From: Mesostigma viride
Taxonomy: Eukaryota; Streptophyta; Mesostigmatophyceae; Mesostigmatales; Mesostigmataceae
Direction of reading: 5' to 3'
Length of the DNA stretch: 64,000 bases
Assembly (NCBI GenBank): GCA_009746045.1
Contig: RPFO01000041.1
Coordinates: 4,224,030-4,288,029, forward strand
Positions 55,971 to 64,000 of this stretch are shown in pieces. A program made the translations under genes and the position numbers. Position 1 is the first letter of the stretch. Each line of letters starts with the position of its first letter. Under the pieces are notes generated by a model. It worked only from the letters and a program-made list of their open reading frames with translations, made no database searches and was not told the DNA's origin.

Positions 55971-58900
55971 ATGGATGAAGAATGGGATGTGCCAGACCTG
56001 GTGGATTCGGATGCGAGTTCTGAAGCTAGTTGGGGCGTGGATTCTGACGGCTCTGACGACGACCTGCTTCACACGGAAATGGGGCCCGGCACGTCTTCCT
56101 CTCGAGCGAAGCGCAGTGGGAAGAAAGATGGCGCCCGGCTTCTCGCCTCCAAATTGCAGTCCGTTGACAAGGACATCGCCAAGGCCAGGAGTTGCGGTCC
56201 GACTTGTGGGGAGCATTGCCTCGAGAAGGTGGGCACCTTCCTTACCGATACTAGGTCGTGGACTGCCTTTCGAGAGTTCCTGTACAACCAAACGGACAAG
56301 CAGCGCATGGCCTCCCTTTGCGACGTGATCCGGTCGGCCGGCGTGGGCAACATCGAGGTAGAATCCCCTGCCGACGGTGGCCGTTACAAGAAGTACATCA
56401 TTACCGGCCCTTTACACGTGGACGTGGTGATTGCGGGGTGCATGTACACCGTCACCGGTTGTGCATCTGCCATCCGGAAGATGGCCGGCGTTACCCGGGC
56501 GACTTGGAACAATCTGGTGGCGTCGGTCGTGTCGGCGAAGGAGTATTTCCTGACCGTGCATCCCAACGACCTAGCGACTTTCGGTGTTGGTCTGGAGCAC
56601 GCACCAACTGAGCGTGATGCTCGGGGGCGTTCGGAGGTTGGCGAACACGCAGCAATGTGGATGCACGAGTTGGTGCAGCAGATCGCAGACCATGACCCGA
56701 CTCATGCTGGCGTTGTCTTCATGGACGTCATGTCCATCAAGGAGATGCACGCCGTGTACGTTGAAGACGTGGTGGCAGAAGCGGGGGAAGGGGCCAAGGT
56801 GCTAGGCTACAACGCATTCTACCGCATCTGGCGCACCTACTGCAAAGGCGACTGCCGGCGGCGGCGCAGCCGGCACGCGGCGGGGCGGGGCAGTCGGCGG
56901 GCAGCGGGGCGGCGCAGCCGGTGCGCGGCGGGGCGGGGCAGTCGGCGCGCGGGGGCCAGCGGCGCTGCCGGTGCGCGCGGGCGGCGGGCCGGCGCACCTG
57001 GCATGCGGCGGGGCGGGGCTGTCGACGGGCGGCGGGGCGGGGCAGTCGACGGGCGGCGGGGCAGGGCCAGCGGCGCTGCCGGCGCGCGTGGGCGGCGGGC
57101 CGGCGCAGCTGGCATGCGGCGGGGCGGGGCTGTCGACGGGCGGCGGGGCGGGGCAGGGCCGTCGGCGCGCGGGGGCCAGCGGCGCTGCCGGCGCGCGCGG
57201 GCGGCGGGCCGGCGCAGCTGGCATGCGGCGGGGCGGGGCAGTCGACGGGCGGCGGGGCGGGACAGCCGGTGCGCGGCGGGGCGGCGCCGTCGGCGGGCGG
57301 CGAGGTGGCGCAGCCAGCGCGCAGCGAGGTGGCAGCGGCGGCGCAGCCGGCATGCGGCGGGGCGGGGCTGTCGACGGGCGGCGGGGCGGGGCAGTCGACG
57401 GGCGGCGGGGCAGGGCCGTCGGCGCGCGGGGGGCCAGCGGCGCTGCCGGCACGCATGGGCGGCCGGCCGGCGCACCTGGCATGCGGCGGGGCGGGGCTGT
57501 CGACGGGCGGCGGGGCAGGGCCATCGGCGCGCGGGGGCCAGCGGCGCTGCCGGTGCGCGCGGGCGGCGGGCCGGCGCACCTGGCATGCGGCGGGGCGGGG
57601 CTGTCGACGGGCGGCGGGGCGGGGCTGTCGACGGGCGGCGGGGCAGGGCCATCGGCGCGCGGGGGCCAGTGGCGCTGCCGGTGCGCGCGGGCGGCGGGCC
57701 GGCGCACCTGGCATGCGGCGGGGCGGGGCTGTCGACGGGCGGCGGGGCGGGGCAGTCGACGGGCGGCGGGGCAGGGCCAGCGGCGCTGCCGGCGCGCGTG
57801 GGCGGCGGGCCGGCGCAGCTGGCATGCGGCGGGGCGGGGCTGTCGACGGGCGGCGGGGCGGGGCAGGGCCGTCGGCGCGCGGGGGGCCAGCGGCGCTGCC
57901 GGCGCGCGCGGGCGGCGGGCCGGCGCACCTGGCATGCGGTGGGTCGGGGCTGTCGACGGGCGGCGGGGCGGGGCAGTCGACGGGCGGCGGGGCAGGGCCG
58001 TCAGCGCGCGGGGGGCCAGCGGCGCTGCCGGCGCGCGTGGGCGGCGGGCCGGCGCAGCTGGCATGCGGCGGGGCGGGGCAGTCGACGGGCGGCGGGGCGG
58101 GGCAGCCGGTGCGCGGCGGGGCGGCGCCGTCGGCGGGCGGCGAGGTGGCGCAGCCAGCGCGCAGCGAGGTGGCAGCGGCGGCGCAGCCTGCATGCGGCGG
58201 GGCGGGGCTGTCGACGGGCGGCGGGACGGGGCAGTCGACGGGCGGCAGGGCAGGGCCGTCGGCGCGCGGGGGCCAGCGGCGCTGCCGGCGCGCATGGGCG
58301 GCGGGCCGGCGCAGCTGGCATGCGGCGGGGCGGGGCTGTCGACGGGCGGCGGGGCAGGGCCAGCGGCGCGCGGGGGCCAGCGGCGCTGCCGGTGCGCGCG
58401 GGCGGCGGGCCGGCGCACCTGGCATGCGGCGGGGCGGGGCTGTCGACGGGCGGCGGGGCGGGGCAGTCGACGGGCGGCGGGGCAGGGCCAGCGGCGCTGC
58501 CGGCGCGCGTGGGCGGCGGGCCGGCGCAGCTGGCATGCGGCGGGGCGGGGCTGTCGACGGGCGGCGGGGCGGGGCAGGGCCGTCGGCGCGCGGGGGCCAG
58601 CGGCGCTGCCGGCGCGCGCGGGCGGCGGGCCGGCGCAGCTGGCATGCGGCGGGGCGGGGCAGTCGACGGGCGGCGGGGCGGGGCAGCCGGTGCGCGGCGG
58701 GGCGGCGCCGTCGGCGGGCGGCGAGGTGGCGCAGCCAGCGCGCAGCGAGGTGGCAGCGGCGGCGCAGCCTGCATGCGGCGGGGCGGGGCTGTCGACGGGC
58801 GGCGGGACGGGGCAGTCGACGGGCGGCAGGGCAGGGCCGTCGGCGCGCGGGGGCCAGCGGCGCTGCCGGCGCGCATGGGCGGCGGGCCGGCGCAGCTGGC

Positions 58901-61341
58901 ATGCGGCGGGGCGGGGCTGTCGACGGGCGGCGGGGCAGGGCCATCGGCGCGCGGGGGGCCAGCGGCGCTGCCGGTGCGCGCGGGCGGCGGGCCGGCGCAC
59001 CTGGCATGCGGCGGGGCGGGGCTGTCGACGGGCGGCGGGGCGGGGCAGTCGACGGGCGGCGGGGCAGGGCCAGCGGCGCTGCCGGCGCGCGTGGGCGGCG
59101 GGCCGGCGCAGCTGGCATGCGGCGGGGCGGGGCTGTCGACGGGCGGCGGGGCGGGGCAGGGCCGTCGGCGCGCGGGGGCCAGCGGCGCTGCCGGCGCGCG
59201 CGGGCGGCGGGCCGGCGCACCTGGCATGCGGTGGGTCGGGGCTGTCGACGGGCGGCGGGGCGGGGCAGTCGACGGGCGGCGGGGCAGGGCCGTCAGCGCG
59301 CGGGGGGCCAGCGGCGCTGCCGGCGCGCGTGGGCGGCGGGCCGGCGCAGCTGGCATGCGGCGGGGCGGGGCAGTCGACGGGCGGCGGGGCGGGGCAGCCG
59401 GTGCGCGGCGGGGCGGCGCCGTCGGCGGGCGGCGAGGTGGCGCAGCCAGCGCGCAGGGAGGTGGCAGCGGCGGCGCAGCCTGCATGCGGCGGGGCGGGGC
59501 TGTCGACGGGCGGCGGGACGGGGCAGTCGACGGGCGGCGGGGCAGGGCCGTCGGCGCGCGGGGGCCAGCGGCGCTGCCGGCACGCATGGGCGGCCGGCCG
59601 GCGCAGCTGGCACATTGCGGCGGGGCGGGGCTGTCGACGGGCGGCGGGGCAGGGCCGTCGGCGCGCGGGGGCCAGCGGCGCTGCCGGCGCGCGTGGGCGG
59701 CGGGCCGGCGCAGCTGGCATGCGGCGGGGCGGGGCTGTCGACGGGCTACGGGGCGGGGCAGCCGGCGGGCGGCGGAGCGGCACAGCCGGTGCCTGAAAAA
59801 CGCGGTCGCTCAATGAAGGTGCACCACGCCGTCTTCTTCCAGGTACAGGGCAACAGTCAGAGACCTGGTTGTCCTACCGGACCACGGAGTCCCAAAAGAC
59901 GCCGTGGCAGCCCGCGGGGACTCGACAGGAAGGCGCGCCACGGTGCGGGAAGGCGATGACACAGCCTTACAAGTTTGATGCGGAGGGGCGGCCGCTGTTT
60001 GGCGTCCGACTTGTGGATCCAGACCGCATTCCGATGTTGCAGGACACCCCAGCCTTCGCACCATTGAACATGGAGTTTCTGGGGAAGGAGCTGGAGTCGA
60101 TCAAAACAAGGGTCGAGAAGTTGCCCCATGGCATCTGGCAGTGGTACTTTCCACCCGACACCATCAAGCCAAACAAGGCCTTTTTCGCAAAAGTCCCACA
60201 TGCCCCTGAGGAGGTGCCTGAGGAGTGGCGCCCTTTGCCGTGGCCATCTCGCGCGGACATCTCCGCCCTGCGTGAGCACGATGCAGCGCCTGAACCACCA
60301 CCGACGCAAGAAGAGCACTTCATGGCGTTGGTCGACGCAGAGGCGGTGCGCGTCACCCCGCTGGTAGACCGAGTTCGTCATGATGGCCACACACAGCAGG
60401 AATGGGCGGCAGAAGACAGGGCCATGGCAGCCAAGGTCGCTTACTTGAAGCGCATGCAAGGCGTTGAGAAAGGCTCCGCTGTTCTATACTGGCACCCTTC
60501 AGCTGGTATTCTCTGCAACTCGAAGCTCACGTGGACTCCAGTCCTCGTTGGCATCATCAAGGAGGTGGTTGCGAAGGAGGATGGCGGCCAACCTTCTATT
60601 GAGCTCTTTGTATACCGCGCTAAGCATTTGCATGACACGTGGCACCCGTGGAATACAGACATTGCGCAATGGCCCCATCCGCCAACCACTGCGGCGCACA
60701 CGGTGATCATCACCGCCTCAGACCTCGTCTTGACACAAGTGGTGGGCAAGCGAGGTCAGCCGCCCCATGGAGTCTCCTTGGGTGCGAACAAAAAGCTCAC
60801 CAAGGAGTGCCTAAAGGCGCTGAAGGAGGTGCCCTATGACGCGGAACACCCGGTCGTGAAGTGGCAAGATGCTGAATGCTCGAAGGGCATCGTCGGCATG
60901 GCGAAGGCATGCTGGGAAGGCGTAACGCTGCAGGTCAAGAGTGGCAGCCGCAACCTCGTAGGGCAAGTCGTGTGTCATTGGGCGTCGGAGCGTGTGACAT
61001 CCGCGGACGGTCGCACCGAAAGCCGGGACGGCAGGTACCATGGTCGTGTCGCTGTTGTCGACACGCAAAACGACATGGTAGCCATGTACTGGGGTGCCCG
61101 TTGGGAGGAGGACGCGGTTTCTTGCGTGCCTCTCCACGAGCTGGAGGCACAGATCTGCGGGTGCCCCGGTGTGGTCGTCCCTGCGTTGCAAGCGCCGGAT
61201 ATCACCCTGGCCGAGGCTCGATTGCGCGAGATGGTTCCACCCAGCGACGTTGTGGCGGAGAACAACAACGCAGGCGCCTCCCGGCGTCGGAAGCGAGCGC
61301 TCATCCTTGCCGATGACGATGACGACGACGACGACTGCTGA
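55971..61341 (+). CDS. Putative DDE-transposase-like gene, N- and C-terminal parts separated by a GC-rich minisatellite
   Basis: The N-terminal part (55,971 to about 56,855) starts MDEEWDVPDLVDSDASSEAS and has a Cys cluster (SCGPTCGEHCLEK), a helix-turn-helix-like stretch (AIRKMAGVTRATWNNLVASV) and MWMHELVQQIADHDP...YNAFYRIWRTYCKG. The layout is reminiscent of the N-terminal region of algal transposase/integrase-like proteins. After 2.9 kb of repeat the sense resumes, in another frame, at about 59,800 (QQSETWLSYRTTESQK) and runs to the stop at 61,339-61,341. That part includes IWQWYFPPDTIKPNKAFFAK, a compact C-terminal domain (GSAVLYWHPSAGILCNSKLT; VKSGSRNLVGQVVCHW) and a terminal poly-Asp. 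The expected catalytic core is not visible. The transposase label is an inference from layout only, and the gene is probably broken. Confidence 0.45.
56855..59790. repeat. 3-kb GC-rich complex minisatellite
   Basis: Units of roughly 110-160 bp combine a few modules: GGCATGCGGCGGGGCGGGGC, GTCGACGGGCGGCGGGGC, CCAGCGGCGCTGCCGG and CGGCGAGGTGGCGCAGCC. A longer segment bearing the rare variant GGTGGGTCGGGGC occurs at 57,937 and again at 59,229, about 1.29 kb apart, showing higher-order duplication. Stops are absent from nearly all frames, so the 360-1,280-codon frames on both strands are artefacts. Confidence 0.95.
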
Positions 61342-61344
61342 AGC

Positions 61345-61780
61345 GCAAGCAGCGTTGTTGTCATTGAGCTGCTCATGTGCTGCTGCTGCTGCTGTGCTGC
61401 CATGCTACTGCTGCTGCATTGCTGCCGTGCTGCTGTTGTGCTATTGTGCTGATGTGTTGCTGCATTGCTGCCGTGCCGCTGATGTATTGCTGTCGTGCTG
61501 CTGCTGCTGCTGTGTTGATGCACTGCTGCATTGCTGCCGTGCTGCTGAGCTAGTACTGCCTATTAGTGAATTTCCTATCAATGGACTATAGTCCACTGAT
61601 AGGAAATTCAGGAATCGGCATACTAAGTTGCTGCTGCGCTGACTTGTGCTCCTGCTATGCGGCCGTGTTGATGTGCTACAGTTGTGCTGCTGCTGTGCTA
61701 CGGTCATGCTGCTGCTGTGTTGCTGGGCTGATGTGTTGTTGCATTGATGTAGTGGCTATTGTTCCGCTACTACAATTTGC
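61345..61780. repeat. CTG-rich degenerate trinucleotide stretch
   Basis: GCTGCTGCTGTGCTG-type sequence with many interruptions follows the stop of the preceding gene. A perfect-looking palindrome lies within it at 61,567-61,610. Confidence 0.85.
61567..61610. repeat. 44-bp near-perfect palindrome
   Basis: The two 22-bp halves, meeting at TATA in GGACTATAGTCC, are complementary with a single mismatched pair. There is no spacer. It could be a cruciform-forming site, a terminator hairpin for the upstream gene, or two element ends joined back to back. Confidence 0.95.
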
Positions 61781-62175
61781 TACTGATGCCGCTGCTGGTG
61801 CTTTTTTGCATGTCAGTGCCCGCTATGTTCACACCACTGTTGCCGCGGTTGGTATCGCGTGATTTCCACCGGTTGTGCGTTGACATGTGTTACTCATGCA
61901 TTTCCCCCTATATTTGGTAGCACGCGGTTTCGCGTTAGTTAGGTGCAGACAGCTGCATGTAGACAAACATCTTGTTTAAGTCGGTCAATTAACTGTTCTT
62001 GACGCATCATGGTCCAAGTCGACCGACCTGTAGGGACCAGTAGAGCAATTGTCTAGGAGAAAGAGCGTGATCGCTGCAGAAGCCGCGTGGCAGCCGTGGC
62101 TGTACCTGTAGTACGACCTGCATATATATTAAAAACTTTGAGGGGGGTGGCCGGCATCTGCTTATTGACGTTTCG

Positions 62176-62532
62176 GTGGCGCGGCCCTTGGCTCTTAGCC
62201 ATGTGGCTGGGGCCTCCCTCACGGCAGGTTACACGGCGGACCGGGCGGAGCGGGCCAAGCTCCTGGCCTACGGCGACGTCGGGCACCATCGTGTGGTGCC
62301 CTTTGTCCTGGAGGAGTTTGGGGCCATGGGGCCCCTGACCTCCGCCTTCTTCAAGGAGTGTTGCCGGCTCCGGGAGGACCGGCTGGACCTGGAGGGCCAG
62401 CGGGCCCCATGGTCGGCGCGGACCTGGACGTCATATTGGCGTCAGCGCTTGTCGGTGGCGCTGACTCGGGCCATGGCTGACATCATGCTCCGCCGTACGC
62501 GAGCTGATTTTGCGGTGCAGCAGGGCTATTAG
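62176..62532 (+). pseudogene. REL endonuclease C-terminus, inverted piece
   Basis: The frame ARPLALSHVAGASLTAGYTA...RTRADFAVQQGY is identical or nearly so to 47,140-47,499. The catalytic RPD motif lies upstream of the break and is absent. Confidence 0.75.
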
Positions 62533-62718
62533 GTTCCTCCCGTTAGGCGTTTCCATTGGTCTTAGCGGTTAAATATAGTATAGGTTAAAAATATAATTAC
62601 TTACAACAGAGTGAAATCACTCAAACCAAAGCAAACGCCCAGCTATAAACCTATATACAGAGCCATGTCAAAGCTCTATACTACGATAAGACCAATGGAA
62701 ACGCCTAACGGGAGGAAC

Positions 62719-63780
62719 CTAATAGCCCTGCTGCACCGCAAAATCAGCCCGCGTACGGCGGAGCATGATGTCAGCCATGGCCCGAGTCAGCGCCACCGAC
62801 AAGCGCTGACGCCAATATGACGTCCAGGTCCGCGCCGACCATGGGGCCCGCTGGCCCTCCAGGTCCAGCCGGTCCTCCCGGAGCCGGCAACACTCCTTGA
62901 AGAAGGCGGAGGTCAGGGGCCCCATGGCCCCAAACTCCTCCAGGACAAAGGGCACCACACGATGGTGCCCGACGTCGCCGTAGGCCAGGAGCTTGGCCCG
63001 CTCCGCCCGGTCCGCCGTGTAACCTGCCGTGAGGGAGGCCCCAGCCACGTGGCTAAGAGCCAAGGGCCGCGCCACCGAAACGTCAATAAGCAGATGCCGG
63101 CCACCCCCCTCAAAGTCCAGCACCACGATGTCAGGCCGGTGGTTGGGGGAATAGAAGGCAGCGCCATCCGCATCCTCGGACCGGATGTTCGCGTGGGGGA
63201 ATTAAACCGACCGAATCATGGCGAGCACCACCGTCAGGAGGACAGTGTGCAAATACAAATACCAATTCTGATTCTGTTGGCCCCCCATGCAGGCAAGGTA
63301 GTGAGTCCCCGTGGGATCCAGCGGCTGCCCACAGCTACCACAAGGCCGCCCGGCCGGAACAAGAGGCTGCGGGGCAAATAGCTGGTGCCGGAGCGCCACC
63401 GAGTAGTGGCTGGGAGCCAAGGCGAATGGGGGGGCCATGGGAAGAGCACGAAGGTACGCCGAGCCCACACTCCGCAAGGAAAGCGAGAACAGCCACGCAC
63501 GTCCCTGAGCGTTGAGGTCCGCGAAAAGAGCAATCCAATCAGCCGTGTGCAGAATACCCGCGTAGGTTTTCTGGTGTTTATCGATGACGCGAGCAGGGAA
63601 TGCGGCGGGAGATTGAACGGAGGCGACCGAGGGAGTGCCGCGAGGGAGGTGGCGCTGTACCGCCTGAGCGGCACGGACGGGAGAACAGGCCTGCTGGAGC
63701 TCAGCATAGGCCTCCTGGATGGCGGTGACGAAGGGCAAAGGGCTGCTGGGGTCCAGGAGGTCAGGCGCTGCCGTTGCCAA
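62719..63780 (-). pseudogene. LINE ORF C-terminus with Cys/His cluster and REL endonuclease, one in-frame stop
   Basis: Read from 63,780 the frame contains a long helical region, then CGSCGQPLDPTGTHYLAC (C-x2-C-x8-H-x3-C), HTVLLTVVLAMIRSV, a TAA stop, and in the same frame FPHANIRSEDADGAAFYSPN, RPDIVVLDFEGGG and LLIDVSVARP to the stop at 62,719. The Cys/His cluster followed by RPD and D is the REL endonuclease arrangement of CRE/R2/Dualen-class LINEs. The stop results from a 3-bp insertion relative to the copy at 47,012. Confidence 0.75.
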
Positions 63781-63838
63781 AAGGGGCAGGAGCCGGCAGC
63801 TTTCCGCCCACGACTGAGCGACGGACCTGCATATATAT

Positions 63839-64000
63839 GGATACTGTATTTGGATACTGGGTTGTATATCAATTCTGGTTTTAATTTATTTAGTGTACCT
63901 GGTGTTGGCATGCCAACTCAGTGCTAAACTACTTTATGCACAATGATGCAACTTGATGCTATAGTGACGTGCCACGATGTAACTTTGTTAACTTCACCAT
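63839..64000. other. Right edge of window, nothing recognised
   Basis: AT-rich sequence after the target duplication with no ORF or repeat that I can support. Confidence 0.4.

Larger units (their letters stand above)
62115..63838 (-). mobile_element. REL-type LINE insertion made of two oppositely oriented pieces, 15-bp target duplication
   Basis: GACCTGCATATATAT flanks the whole block (62,115-62,129 and 63,824-63,838). The right piece (63,823 to about 62,585, minus strand) is a 5'-truncated copy with a proper 3' end. The left piece (about 62,136-62,565, plus strand) is an internal segment of the same LINE lacking the 3' terminus. About 20 bp of filler join them. Confidence 0.8.

Noticed and set aside
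56737-59960. Frames of 360-1,280 codons on both strands rich in Arg, Ala, Gly and Pro.
   Set aside because: They arise from the GC-rich minisatellite, which contains almost no stop codons in any frame. Only the non-repeat ends are retained as coding evidence.
1-64000. CRISPR arrays, rRNA genes and full tRNA genes.
   Set aside because: No repeat-spacer pattern, rRNA core sequence or cloverleaf was seen. All tandem arrays here lack unique spacers.

Overview
The window looks like repeat-dominated nuclear DNA of a green alga, most likely a chlorophycean of the Chlamydomonas/Volvox group. The reasons are GC-rich spliced genes with GT-AG introns and long low-complexity Gly/Ala/Gln tracts, a TOC/PAT-like tyrosine-recombinase retrotransposon with split direct repeats, a Penelope-like element with an N-terminal GIY-YIG nuclease and a CxC linker (the Chlamys type described from green algae), EnSpm/CACTA transposons, and APE- and REL-type LINEs. 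The species is not identified.

Layout. (1) 1-6.9 kb: apparently host DNA. One plus-strand multi-exon gene of unknown function (exons from 1,087 to 6,881, all phase 0) has minisatellites and fold-back repeats in its introns. (2) 7.5-19.2 kb: 3' ends and one nearly full-length, frameshifted copy (16,969 to about 11,840, minus strand) of an L1-like LINE, with large (GGAT)n/(GGAC)n arrays and a duplicated 1.57-kb repeat inside an array. (3) 19,230-37,869: an 18.6-kb CACTA transposon with divergent genes, a minus-strand TNP2-type transposase and a plus-strand accessory gene. It sits in the 3' UTR of a LINE-type element. Its transposase intron holds a complete 5.3-kb DIRS-like retrotransposon, and near its left end it holds a 1.76-kb TTAA-flanked piggyBac-like element, which itself carries a 49-bp LINE copy. 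(4) 38.0-44.8 kb: a plus-strand LINE reverse-transcriptase fragment split by a second, internally rearranged 4.2-kb CACTA element, then an ORF1-type element whose 3' UTR is the empty-site counterpart of the large CACTA insertion. (5) 44.8-48.9 kb: LINE debris, an RNase H1-type hybrid-binding domain fragment, and a REL-nuclease LINE 3' end with target duplication. (6) 48.99-52.0 kb: a decayed Chlamys-type Penelope-like element. (7) 52.5-61.3 kb: minisatellites and a divergent gene pair. One gene has a Cys-rich N-terminus and a poly-Gln coiled coil. The other appears transposase-like, with a 3-kb, very GC-rich minisatellite where its central part should be. (8) 62.1-63.8 kb: two oppositely oriented REL-LINE 3' portions bounded by one 15-bp direct repeat.

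Most coding sequence here is therefore mobile-element machinery in different states of decay. The insertions can be ordered because each younger one splits an older one. Many long open frames, on both strands, are by-products of stop-free tandem repeats and are not listed as genes.
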